Assembly (NCBI GenBank): GCA_021202495.1
Contig: JAJQCX010000203.1
Coordinates: forward strand, 1-20,981
Source of the DNA: Clostridia bacterium
GTDB taxonomy: Bacteria; Bacillota; Clostridia; UMGS1883
Length of the DNA stretch: 20,981 nucleotides
Direction: 5' to 3'
The translations under genes and the position numbers were made by a program. Position 1 is the stretch's first letter. Each line of letters starts with the position of its first letter. Positions 1 to 7,599 of this stretch are shown in pieces. The notes beneath the pieces were generated by a model. That model searched no databases, was not told the DNA's origin, and was given only the letters and a program-made list of their open reading frames with translations.

Positions 1-2
1 GT

Positions 3-30
3 ATTATAGCACGTTTTTTTGAAATGTAAA
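3..30 (-). promoter_or_regulatory. Promoter for a leftward gene outside the window
   Basis: On the minus strand there is TTTACA (25-30), a 16-bp spacer and TATAAT (3-8). It points out of the window, so the gene it serves is unseen. It would be divergent from the trmB promoter. Confidence 0.45.
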
Positions 31-65
31 ATACTTATTTTCTATGTTAATATATGCTTAAAAGC

Positions 66-94
66 TTGACCCAAATGAGAAATCACGATATAAT
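66..94 (+). promoter_or_regulatory. trmB promoter
   Basis: TTGACC (66-71) and a perfect TATAAT (89-94) are separated by 17 bp. They lie about 40 bp upstream of the trmB start codon. A GGAGGA ribosome binding site follows at about 120-125. Confidence 0.7.
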
Positions 95-134
95 CATAGT
101 ATATTGTTGATAAAAACATCGGAGGATAGCTTTT

Positions 135-761
135 ATGAGAATGAGAACGAGAAAGCATTTGGGAGAGAGAATGGAAGAGTGCGGAGAACTTTTTATTGAC
201 ATTGAAAAAGCCCCGGAGGGGGAATTTTTCACGCATCCGCTGCATTTGGAGATTGGGTGCGGGAAGGGGCGGTTTATAACGGAGCTTGCCGCGCAAAATC
301 CCGAAATACATTACATTGCTGCCGAAATGATTGACAATGTGCTTGTGCTGGCGGCGGAAAAGGCAAAGGCGGCGGAGCTTGAAAACGTCCGCTTTGTGTC
401 GGGCAATGTGAAAAATTTGGCGCTGTGGCTGCCCGAGGGGTCGGTGGACAGGATATACCTCAATTTCAGCGACCCGTGGCCTAAAAAGGGACACGCCAAA
501 AGGCGGCTCACGCACAAGAATTTTCTTGATTTATATAAGAGAATACTCGTGCCGAACGGTGAAATACATTTTAAGACGGACAATTTGCCGCTGTTTGAAT
601 TTTCAATCCAAAGCTTTGAGGAAAACGGATTTGAATTGAGTGAAGTTACATATGATTTGCACAATTCCGGCTTTGAGGGGAATATAATGACGGAATACGA
701 GGAAAGATTTTCGGGGATGGGGTTTAAGATTAACAGGCTGGTTGCGCGTGTAAGCCACTGA
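135..761 (+). CDS. trmB: tRNA (guanine-N7-)-methyltransferase TrmB
   Basis: Cytosolic enzyme that uses S-adenosylmethionine to make 7-methylguanosine at position 46 of tRNA. At 208 aa it has normal family length. Visible motifs are the SAM-binding loop EIGCGKGRF (residues 39-47), the family signature NFSDPWPKKGHAKRR (110-124), the TDN motif (148-150) and the C-terminal TEYEERF (186-192) that helps bind the substrate guanine. The start at 135 is supported by GGAGGA about 9 nt upstream and by the promoter at 66-94. The gene appears monocistronic and converges on the AAA ATPase gene, with only 4 bp between the two stop codons. Confidence 0.95.
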   Translation: MRMRTRKHLGERMEECGELFIDIEKAPEGEFFTHPLHLEIGCGKGRFITELAAQNPEIHYIAAEMIDNVLVLAAEKAKAAELENVRFVSGNVKNLALWLPEGSVDRIYLNFSDPWPKKGHAKRRLTHKNFLDLYKRILVPNGEIHFKTDNLPLFEFSIQSFEENGFELSEVTYDLHNSGFEGNIMTEYEERFSGMGFKINRLVARVSH

Positions 762-765
762 CCTT

Positions 766-1908
766 TCACCGACGGAGGACTTCTTCGATAAAGTGCTTTG
801 CGGTGCGGCAGCTTCTGCCGCCTTTGGAGATGGCGAAGGCTTCCGCCTCCTTGAAAAGCTCTTCCGTGATATTTGTGAGCCCCATGTCGGCGCCGAGCTC
901 TTCTATTATGCGGCGGTACATTGCCTTGTCGGGCTTTTCGTAAATAATGCTCAAGCCGAAGCGCTGTGTGAGCGCGCCTATGTCCTCCATGCTGTCTTTA
1001 ACGTGCAAATCGTCCGCGGTGCGGTCGGCTACGGATTCCTTGACAAGGTGGCGGCGGTTGCTCGTGACGCAGATGCAGGTGTTGACGGCGCGGGCGGCAA
1101 CGCTGCCCTCGAGTACAGCCTTCATGGCGGAGAAGGAATCGTCGGAGGAATCGAAGGCTAAATCGTCCAAAAAAATGATAAATTTGAGCGGATTGTCGGA
1201 AAGAAGCCCCATTATTCGGGGAATTTCGTCAATTTGGCTCTTTTTTATTTCGATCAGGCGCAAGCCTTGGGGTGCGTATTTATTCGCCATTGCCTTAATC
1301 GTGGCGGATTTGCCGGTTCCGCTGTCGCCGTAGAGCAGCATATTGGCGGCAACCTTGCCGGAAAGCAGGGCTTTGAGATTGTTGTCAATCGCGTTTTTCT
1401 GGCGGTCGTAGCCCTTTATCGAGTAAAGCGAAATGTTGTCGCGGAAAATGGCGGGGACTATTTTGCCGTCCTCCAAGGTAAACATATTGTTTTCGGCAAA
1501 GACACCGAAGCCCGTCTTTTTAATGTTATTGAGGCGCTCTTTAAATTCCGGCTCGAAATCGAGATCTTCCGTGAGCCATGCGGCGAGATTATCGACGTCA
1601 TCGGGCGTGACGCGGGAGGCTGTCTGCAATATTTTAAGCTCCGCCTTGGCGCGGTCTGCGATAACGGGCTCAATGGGAGCGTCAGTTGCTTTTTTCACGC
1701 TGACAATGTTTTCGGAGAGGAGAACTGCGTTTAAAAGATACCGCGAAAAATTCGCCGTGGTGCGGTAAAGGCTTTCGGCAAATTCACCGCAGTTTGACGC
1801 GGTGGGGTTTTCTGACATTTTTATAAACGCCTCTATAGTTTTGTCTCTCGTGACGCAGCGAAAAACGGCAAGAGAGCGCATTTGTGATGCAATTTCTTTT
1901 GTGTTCAT
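766..1908 (-). CDS. DUF815-family AAA ATPase
   Basis: A 380-aa P-loop ATPase. Residues 194-201 form Walker A (GDSGTGKS), 243-250 Walker B (FIIFLDDL), and VTSNRR at 281-286 looks like sensor 1. The N-terminal ~170 residues are helical and lack a motif I recognise. The layout matches the DUF815 family, whose cellular role is not well defined. An open frame extends upstream to 2016, but I chose the ATG at 1906-1908 because AAAGGA lies about 10 nt before it and because it overlaps the addB stop (TAATG). This arrangement implies translational coupling as the last gene of the rimM-trmD-addB operon. No terminator is evident in the 4-bp gap to trmB. Confidence 0.85.
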   Translation of the reverse strand: MNTKEIASQMRSLAVFRCVTRDKTIEAFIKMSENPTASNCGEFAESLYRTTANFSRYLLNAVLLSENIVSVKKATDAPIEPVIADRAKAELKILQTASRVTPDDVDNLAAWLTEDLDFEPEFKERLNNIKKTGFGVFAENNMFTLEDGKIVPAIFRDNISLYSIKGYDRQKNAIDNNLKALLSGKVAANMLLYGDSGTGKSATIKAMANKYAPQGLRLIEIKKSQIDEIPRIMGLLSDNPLKFIIFLDDLAFDSSDDSFSAMKAVLEGSVAARAVNTCICVTSNRRHLVKESVADRTADDLHVKDSMEDIGALTQRFGLSIIYEKPDKAMYRRIIEELGADMGLTNITEELFKEAEAFAISKGGRSCRTAKHFIEEVLRR

Positions 1909-4900
1909 TATTCTGTGGTCCTTTCTTCCTGAATCATTTTGAGTAACGCGTCGGTGTCGCTGAGCTTTTCTTTTTTGCGGTAATTGCAGCCCTTGAGAGA
2001 GGAATCGAATGCGCATACCTCGCTCACGGCGCAGTATGTGCAGGCGTCTCTTGTGGGGGAAATGTCGGTCTTGCCGGACAAAATTTCACCGCAGAGCTGT
2101 TTTATCATCTTTTTGACGTGGGAGGACATGGCGGCAAAGCTCTTTGCGTCGGCGACCTGCGAGCGTGCGCTGAGCGAGCCGTTGGCGTTTCTTTTGACGT
2201 TTATAACGTCGGAGCCTTGGGCATAATCTTTGTCCATTGCGTAGAGAATGTCGTCGTCGGCGAGGACAAGCCCGTCCATTTTGAGCGTTTCGGCGCTCTT
2301 TTTGAGCGATTGTTCGATTGTGGTATCAGAAGGAGCGTCAATTATGGGGTCGTCAATTCTGAAATAGAGCACGCCGGCGGGCTTGTAGCCGCCGTTTTCG
2401 CAAATGGTGGTGAGATAGGCGGCAAGCTGCAAATCGAAGCCCTGATAGATGCCCGAAAGCGAAAAGCTTTTTTTGCCGCTCTTGTAGTCGATAATTCGCA
2501 CAAATTCGCCCTTTGCGCATTTTAGAATGTCGGTGCGGTCAATTCTGCCGCGAAGCGAGACTTTTTGCCCGGTTGGGAGCGTCAAGCGGAGGGGCTTGAA
2601 CTTGCCGTTGTTAAATTCTATTTCATATCCCAAGGGCTCGAAAAGCCCTTTTTTCATGTGGTTTGAGAGGATTGTCACGCTTTTTTTTGCAATGCGTTTG
2701 AGATTGACGAAAATGCGGCGCGACTTTGCCGAGGTCTCCAAAAGATGGCGGTTGATGCCCGATAAAAGTTCAAGGGTTATTTCCTCGGTTTTTCTGTCTA
2801 TATATTCTTCGTCGGCAGTTTTCCATGTCTTGCCGTCGTCCGCGAGAGATTTGCCGAAAAGGTCGACAAAATCGTGCAGGAAGGTGCCGGAATTTGCGGC
2901 TGTCATTTCAAGCTCGCGGCGCTCTCTTAAATTCAGCGTGACAGTTGCAAAATACGAAAACGGGCAGGCTGAAAATTTTTCGAGGCTTGAAACGCTCGTC
3001 TTGAGCGTGTCGCCGTAGCGGGCGCGGATAAGCTCGGCTTTTATCTGCTCGCTTTTATTTTCAAAGCCGGTGTATTTTTTTATCTCGGCTGTTTTGCTTT
3101 GCCAATCGGGGTGATGCTCGTAAAAATCGAGCACGCTGTACCATTCGGGCTCAACCTCGTTTCCGCTTTGCATTTCGGCAAATTTCGGCACGAACAATTC
3201 ATAGGTGCTCTGCGCGCTGCCGATTGAAGCGGCGTCGGGAGATGTTGTCTCATCAATCTTGACGGCGTTCGGGAAAACCGAGTGAAGACGCCGCATGATG
3301 ATTGAAGGGGTACGCGCCTCGCTGTCGGAGACTGCGGGATATGAGACATAGAGCGCCTTTCGCGCACAGGTGAGAGCACCGTAGACAAGGCTTTGCTCCA
3401 TGTAGCGCTGCCCGACAACGCCGGGCGGGAGTTCAATGCCATATTGGGCAAGCTCCGCCTTGTCGGCGTCGGAAAAAATGCCGCTTTCCTTGACGGTTGA
3501 GGGAAAAACGCCCTCGGCTGCGCCGATAATCAAAACGCACTCCGCGCCGTGTCCGCGCGCGCGGTCGATGCTGCCTGCGCAAACAGTGTCGGTGACGGCG
3601 GGAATGACGCCAATCTCGACGCTTTCGAGCCCCGCGAAAAAGACGGAGCAAAATTCCTCAGCTGAGAGCTTTTCGTCGCGGAATGCGCCCTCAAAGCTTT
3701 CGAGCGATTCGAGCAACAGCTCATAGACCTGATTTTGACGAAGCGCGGCGGCCGTTTCCCCGCGCTGCTGCATTTTTTCGGAGATTTCGGTTATCTTTTT
3801 TTCAAGATTGCAGCTTTGCATAAATTCGTAAAACGCGCGTGCTATTTCTCCGCCGCTTTTTCTGCCGGAGAGGCTTTTTTCAAGGTCTTCGAGCGGCGCC
3901 AAGAGACGGCGGCGGAGGGAATTTATATTATTGATATATTCTTCATCGGCGTCCTCGTTTAAAAGGGAGGGCGGCATTTTCCAATCGTCCTCGCGATACC
4001 AGTCGCCGCGCGTGACGCCCGCTTCGAGGCAATAGTTTTCAAGTTCGTCAGCTTCGATGCGGTCAAGCGGTGAAAACGCCGTTTTCATATAGGCGAACAT
4101 TGAGTCGTTTTTGCGTCCGCTTTGGATGATGTTTATTGCGGACATGACAAACTGCGCCGCGGGCTCCTTGGAGAGCGGCGTTTTTTTGTCGATAAAAAGC
4201 GGGATCGAAAATTCGGCAAAGGCTTTTTCAAGCGCACGTTCATAGGTCGAAAGATCGCGCGCGACAATGACGATGTCGCGGTAACGAAAGCCCTCGTCGC
4301 GGCACAAGCGCTCGACCTCGCGGGCTGCGGCGTGTGCCTCGGAATATTCGTTATTTGCCTTGTAAAGGCGAACTTTGCCAGTCTCCCGTGTGAATTTTAT
4401 CGTTTCGTCAAAAAAGCTCGCTTCGGTTATTTTCATTTCATCGGAGGCGGTGTACATTGCGCCTTGCAGTATTTCAGGCTTGTCAAAGCGGGCATTCGTT
4501 TTGGCGGCAAGAGCGGTAAGGCGCGAAAACGCGTTGTTCGCGGTGACAAATTCGTCGGGCGCGTCGGGGGAGAGAGTTGTTGTGAGCGACACTGTGACGC
4601 TCTTTGCCTTTAGAAGGAGCGCTTCTATAACTTCGTATTCCAACGGGGTGAAGTCGATAAAGGAATCTATAAAAATGTCCCTGTTGCAAAGAACCGCACT
4701 TTCCTCGATATTGCGCTTTAAAATTTCGAGCGCATCCTCGGAGTCGCGGTAGCCCTTTTCCAAAAGGGCGGAATATTCATCGTAGATGAGCGCGCAGTCG
4801 AGCAGCTTTTTCTTTAAAATGGGGTTTTTGGTTTTTTCGGCGGCTTGGGCTATCTGTTCGCGTTTTACGCCGTATTGCTTAAAGGTTGTGATTGTGGAGG

Positions 4901-5258
4901 CGGAAAGGCTCGCCATGTCGCCGCGTTTTGCAGCCCCGCCGAAAAGGGAAAGGCTGTCAGCCTTTTTTTTCGTTATGCTCTGCATCACCATGACCTTGCC
5001 GGAGGGGGAGATGGCGTCCTTGTCGGACTTGCCGACGAGGTTTTCGACGTAGTGTCCCAGACGGCGAAAGCTCAAAACGACGGGGCTGCCCATGCCGGAA
5101 ATGCCGAACGCGTGAGTGATGCGTTTTTCGGCGGCAAAGCTGTATTGCTCGGGAACGATATATATTGCGTTTTCTGTGGGGCGCATCATTTCGATAAGAC
5201 GGGATGTTTTTCCGCTGCCCGCGCGCCCTGCGATGATGTTTAGCTTTGCGGCGTTCAT
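1908..5258 (-). CDS. addB: ATP-dependent helicase/nuclease subunit B (AddB)
   Basis: AddB is one subunit of the AddAB enzyme that resects double-strand breaks and generates 3' single strands for RecA. The protein is 1116 aa, close to the usual ~1150. It has an N-terminal P-loop (GRAGSGKT, residues 11-18), a degenerate helicase body, and a C-terminal RecB-type nuclease with IDYKSG (catalytic D924 and K926). Four cysteines, C765 plus C1073, C1076 and C1082, match the iron-sulfur staple of the family. The frame stays open to 5381, but the ATG at 5256-5258 has GAGGAAG just upstream and makes a 4-bp ATGA overlap with the trmD stop. The partner addA, usually adjacent, is absent here and is presumably elsewhere. 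Confidence 0.93.
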   Translation of the reverse strand: MNAAKLNIIAGRAGSGKTSRLIEMMRPTENAIYIVPEQYSFAAEKRITHAFGISGMGSPVVLSFRRLGHYVENLVGKSDKDAISPSGKVMVMQSITKKKADSLSLFGGAAKRGDMASLSASTITTFKQYGVKREQIAQAAEKTKNPILKKKLLDCALIYDEYSALLEKGYRDSEDALEILKRNIEESAVLCNRDIFIDSFIDFTPLEYEVIEALLLKAKSVTVSLTTTLSPDAPDEFVTANNAFSRLTALAAKTNARFDKPEILQGAMYTASDEMKITEASFFDETIKFTRETGKVRLYKANNEYSEAHAAAREVERLCRDEGFRYRDIVIVARDLSTYERALEKAFAEFSIPLFIDKKTPLSKEPAAQFVMSAINIIQSGRKNDSMFAYMKTAFSPLDRIEADELENYCLEAGVTRGDWYREDDWKMPPSLLNEDADEEYINNINSLRRRLLAPLEDLEKSLSGRKSGGEIARAFYEFMQSCNLEKKITEISEKMQQRGETAAALRQNQVYELLLESLESFEGAFRDEKLSAEEFCSVFFAGLESVEIGVIPAVTDTVCAGSIDRARGHGAECVLIIGAAEGVFPSTVKESGIFSDADKAELAQYGIELPPGVVGQRYMEQSLVYGALTCARKALYVSYPAVSDSEARTPSIIMRRLHSVFPNAVKIDETTSPDAASIGSAQSTYELFVPKFAEMQSGNEVEPEWYSVLDFYEHHPDWQSKTAEIKKYTGFENKSEQIKAELIRARYGDTLKTSVSSLEKFSACPFSYFATVTLNLRERRELEMTAANSGTFLHDFVDLFGKSLADDGKTWKTADEEYIDRKTEEITLELLSGINRHLLETSAKSRRIFVNLKRIAKKSVTILSNHMKKGLFEPLGYEIEFNNGKFKPLRLTLPTGQKVSLRGRIDRTDILKCAKGEFVRIIDYKSGKKSFSLSGIYQGFDLQLAAYLTTICENGGYKPAGVLYFRIDDPIIDAPSDTTIEQSLKKSAETLKMDGLVLADDDILYAMDKDYAQGSDVINVKRNANGSLSARSQVADAKSFAAMSSHVKKMIKQLCGEILSGKTDISPTRDACTYCAVSEVCAFDSSLKGCNYRKKEKLSDTDALLKMIQEERTTE

Positions 5259-5992
5259 GTTTTCTTCCTCTTTCTGCGTACTTTCTTCAACATTTCGCGT
5301 TCCTCGTCCGACAAATCTGCTTTCTTTAACAAATCGGGGCGTTTGAGCTTTGTGCGAATCAAGCTTTGCTCGCGGCGCCATTTTTCGATATTTGCGTGGT
5401 GTCCCGAAAGAAGAACCTCGGGAACAGTTCTGCCCATAAATTCCGGCGGGCGGGTATACTGCGGATATTCCAAAAGGTGATTGTAGTGGCTCTCGGTTGA
5501 CATTGTCTCGCTGCTGTCCAAAACGCCGTCTATCATGCGGCTGACGGCGTCAATTACCATCATGGCGGGAATTTCCCCGCCTGTTAAAACGTAGTCGCCC
5601 GCGGAGATTTCCTCATCGACAATTTCTTCGATAATCCGCTCGTCGACGCCCTCATAGTGACCGCACAAAAGAACAAGATGGGAATATTGTGCAAGCTCCT
5701 TTGCCTTGTCCTGATTGAATACCGCGCCCTGGGGCGAAAGATAGACGACGTGGGGCTTGGTGTCGCCGGCGACGGATTTATAAGCATTGTAAATAGGCGC
5801 GGGCTGCATGACCATGCCGCCGCCCGCGCCGTAAGGATAGTCGTCAACTCTTCTGTGCTTATCCTCCGAAAAGTCGCGTATGTTTATGTATTCGGCTTCT
5901 ATTATGCCTTTTTTTAATGCTCTGCCCGTTATGCTCGTGTTTATCACAGCCTCAAACATTTCGGGGAAGAGTGTGAGAACGGAAAATTTCAT
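5255..5992 (-). CDS. trmD: tRNA (guanine-N1-)-methyltransferase TrmD
   Basis: Methylates G37 next to the anticodon, which prevents +1 frameshifting. It is a SPOUT-class dimeric knot enzyme of 245 aa, the normal length. Visible signatures are YLSPQG (84-89), CGHYEGVDER (110-119) and SAGDYVLTGGE (130-140), which form the SAM-binding knot, and YPQYTRP in the C-terminal domain. By alignment from memory, the catalytic aspartate position (D169 in the H. influenzae enzyme) appears to be Glu167 here; this should be checked against Clostridia homologues. The gene overlaps rimM upstream by ATGA and addB downstream by ATGA. Confidence 0.95.
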   Translation of the reverse strand: MKFSVLTLFPEMFEAVINTSITGRALKKGIIEAEYINIRDFSEDKHRRVDDYPYGAGGGMVMQPAPIYNAYKSVAGDTKPHVVYLSPQGAVFNQDKAKELAQYSHLVLLCGHYEGVDERIIEEIVDEEISAGDYVLTGGEIPAMMVIDAVSRMIDGVLDSSETMSTESHYNHLLEYPQYTRPPEFMGRTVPEVLLSGHHANIEKWRREQSLIRTKLKRPDLLKKADLSDEEREMLKKVRRKRKKT

Positions 5993-6477
5993 AACAGTCC
6001 CTCGATTGGCGTGATAATTATGGTTTTCTCATCGAGATCAACTTTTTCTACGAACGCGTCGCAGTTGGGAACAAGAACGGTTGTGCCGTCGGGCTTTTCG
6101 ATGACTAAAAGATTTTGCGCGGCGTTTTCGGATATGTTGATAACCTTGCCTATCTCGCCGCCGTCCTTTTCCACGGCGGCAAGACCGATGAGGTCGGTGA
6201 GGTAATATTCACCGGCGGGGAGCGCGGGAAAATCCTCTCTTTTCGCAAAAAGAGAGGTGCCCTTTAAAGCTTCGGCTTTGTTCATGTCGTCGATGCCGTC
6301 GATATTTATCAAGAGCGCGCCCTTGTGCTCGCGCAGAGGCGTGATTTTAAACGCGCGTCCGTTTTTGTCGTAAAGAGTCGGAACCTGTTTAAAAAATTCG
6401 GGCGAATCGGCAAAATAGAGAGCTTTCATTTCACCCTTGACGCCGTGAGTATTTACAATCTGCATGACCTCTGTCAT
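5989..6477 (-). CDS. rimM: Ribosome maturation factor RimM
   Basis: Assembly factor for the 30S subunit that binds ribosomal protein S19. The 162-aa product carries an N-terminal RimM domain with HGVKGEMK (11-18) and a C-terminal PRC-barrel domain starting near EYYLTDLIGL and including LVPNCDAFVEKVD. A longer frame starts at 6522, but that ATG directly follows the -10 box and would precede the transcription start. The ATG at 6475-6477 has AGGTGTG about 8 nt upstream and gives the normal family N-terminus. It is the first gene of the rimM-trmD-addB-DUF815 operon. The usual neighbours rpsP and rplS are not present. Confidence 0.92.
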   Translation of the reverse strand: MTEVMQIVNTHGVKGEMKALYFADSPEFFKQVPTLYDKNGRAFKITPLREHKGALLINIDGIDDMNKAEALKGTSLFAKREDFPALPAGEYYLTDLIGLAAVEKDGGEIGKVINISENAAQNLLVIEKPDGTTVLVPNCDAFVEKVDLDEKTIIITPIEGLL

Positions 6478-6522
6478 AAAATTCACACCTAACTTTATAT
6501 TTATGTAAAAGAGATTATGCAT

Positions 6523-6551
6523 ATTATACTACTTTATTTTTCAATTTGCAA
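6523..6551 (-). promoter_or_regulatory. Promoter of the rimM-trmD-addB operon
   Basis: On the minus strand, TTGCAA (6546-6551), a 17-bp spacer and a perfect TATAAT (6523-6528). The predicted start of transcription near 6516 fixes the rimM start at 6477. The -35 box overlaps the end of the alarmone synthetase gene. Confidence 0.6.
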
Positions 6552-7227
6552 GCTTTGTTGTCACATTATCCGCGTTTTCGAGGCTCTTTCGTATTTCCAT
6601 CATCGAATAATCAATTGCGAGCATTTTTTCGGCGCAGCTTTTGAGCAGCTCTTCGCTTGCCGAATCCTCTCCGCGCTCTTTTTTGTAGCGCATTTGATGC
6701 TCGGCGCTTGCCCACGAATTCATAACCATTGTTCTTATCTGTATTTCGCAGGTAACAAAATGCGTTTCGCCCATGTAGCAGACGGACGTCTGCACAATCA
6801 TGTGATAGCTTCTGTAGCCGTTCTTTTTCGGGTTTTTGATGTAATCCTTTATTTCGACAACGTCAATGTCGCTTTGTGCGGACAAAATCCGCGCGATTTC
6901 ATACACGTCGTCAATATAAGGGCAGATTATTCTGAGCCCCGCCGCGTCGCAGACATTCCGCATAGCCGATTCCGCAGTCTGCGGCAAGCCGCGGTCTTTG
7001 AGCTTGGCTTTCATGCTGTCGGGCGTTTTAATCCTGTAGCGCACATTGTCGCAAAGCTTTCTTTCACCCATTGCCTCGCGTTTGTCGTCGATGTCTTCGA
7101 TACGCTGCAAAAGCTTTTCGATAACCGCCTCCAAAAAGAACAGATTTACTCCGTAAAAATCAAAAAATCCCCCGTTTGCCGTTTCCTTCAGCAATGTCAT
7201 TTCCCCCAATACTTTAATTGTCAACAT
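6541..7227 (-). CDS. Small alarmone synthetase, (p)ppGpp synthetase (RelQ/YjbM-like)
   Basis: Transfers pyrophosphate from ATP to GDP or GTP, making (p)ppGpp in the stringent response. The 228-aa protein has only the RelA/SpoT synthetase domain, with no HD hydrolase or TGS/ACT regulatory domains, as in small alarmone synthetases. Motifs seen are RIKTPDSMKAK (65-75), DAAGLR (94-99), GYRSYH (137-142), EIQIRT (161-166) and W172 with EHQMRYK (176-182). The start is uncertain: the ATG at 7225-7227 lacks an SD site, and an ATG eight codons later (7203) has a G-run only 2 nt upstream. It appears to be a single-gene unit between the tRNA promoter region and the rimM operon. Confidence 0.88.
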   Translation of the reverse strand: MLTIKVLGEMTLLKETANGGFFDFYGVNLFFLEAVIEKLLQRIEDIDDKREAMGERKLCDNVRYRIKTPDSMKAKLKDRGLPQTAESAMRNVCDAAGLRIICPYIDDVYEIARILSAQSDIDVVEIKDYIKNPKKNGYRSYHMIVQTSVCYMGETHFVTCEIQIRTMVMNSWASAEHQMRYKKERGEDSASEELLKSCAEKMLAIDYSMMEIRKSLENADNVTTKLAN

Positions 7228-7371
7228 TCTATCTTATGCGCAAAGGCGCGAAATTATTCATAAAAATTTTTAGCACAGCTTCATTTTTATGTTAACGTCT
7301 TATTTTGAAGATTACTTTTTTTATTTATAAACAATTTGAAAACTTGCCGCGCGAAATTTTGAAAAAAATGC

Positions 7372-7400
7372 TTGACTTTTTTAGAAGGATTGCTTATAAT
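7372..7400 (+). promoter_or_regulatory. tRNA-Ser promoter
   Basis: TTGACT (7372-7377), 17-bp spacer, perfect TATAAT (7395-7400), 24 bp before the first base of the tRNA. This near-consensus promoter is typical of stable RNA genes. Confidence 0.85.
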
Positions 7401-7424
7401 AATAAAGTAACCCGCATAAGACAC

Positions 7425-7515
7425 GGAGAGATGGCTGAGCTGGTCTAAGGCGCACGACTGGAAATCGTGTAACGGTTAACCCCGTTCAAGAGTTCGAATC
7501 TCTTTCTCTCCGCCA
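7425..7515 (+). tRNA. tRNA-Ser (anticodon GGA)
   Basis: A 91-nt type II tRNA. The acceptor stem GGAGAGA (7425-7431) pairs with TCTCTCC (7505-7511), followed by discriminator G7512 and an encoded CCA (7513-7515). The anticodon stem CACGA/TCGTG (7453-7457/7465-7469) holds the loop CTGGAAA, giving anticodon GGA at 7460-7462. A long variable arm precedes the T arm with GTTCGAATC. It reads UCC and UCU codons. Its 3' end borders the integrase gene, which makes it the probable integration target of the downstream element; the tRNA remains intact. Confidence 0.96.
7490..7515. other. Predicted attachment site (tRNA 3' end)
   Basis: Tyrosine integrases of this type commonly recombine within the 3' half of tRNA genes, and the integrase gene here ends 85 bp downstream of the CCA. 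I place the core in the T arm and acceptor region by inference only. The matching second copy should lie at the far end of the element. I found none in the rest of the window, so that end is outside it. Confidence 0.4.
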
Positions 7516-7518
7516 AAA

Positions 7519-7560
7519 AGTGGCTTAAAACCGCAAGTTTTGAGCCGCTTTTTTATTTTT
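7519..7560 (+). terminator. Rho-independent terminator of tRNA-Ser
   Basis: A 13-bp stem with two G-U pairs: 7519-7531 pairs with 7537-7549, around the loop CGCAA. A T-rich run follows to 7560. Confidence 0.85.
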
Positions 7561-7561
7561 T

Positions 7562-7585
7562 CTAACACTTTTTCTAACACTTTGT
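7562..7585. repeat. Tandem 12-bp repeat between tRNA terminator and integrase
   Basis: CTAACAC occurs at 7562-7568 and again at 7574-7580, each followed by a T-rich tract. Closely spaced repeats flanking an attachment site often serve as integrase arm-binding sites; that role is an inference here. Confidence 0.4.
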
Positions 7586-7599
7586 TTCAAATGCTGGAA

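Noticed and set aside
793..5052. Many rightward frames of 100-170 codons opposite addB and the AAA ATPase
   Set aside because: These are complements of genes with strong motifs and show low-complexity Ser/Arg or Ala/Gly composition typical of antisense frames.
6478..6522. Fifteen-residue N-terminal extension of RimM
   Set aside because: Its ATG lies immediately after the -10 box, upstream of the likely transcription start, and has no SD.
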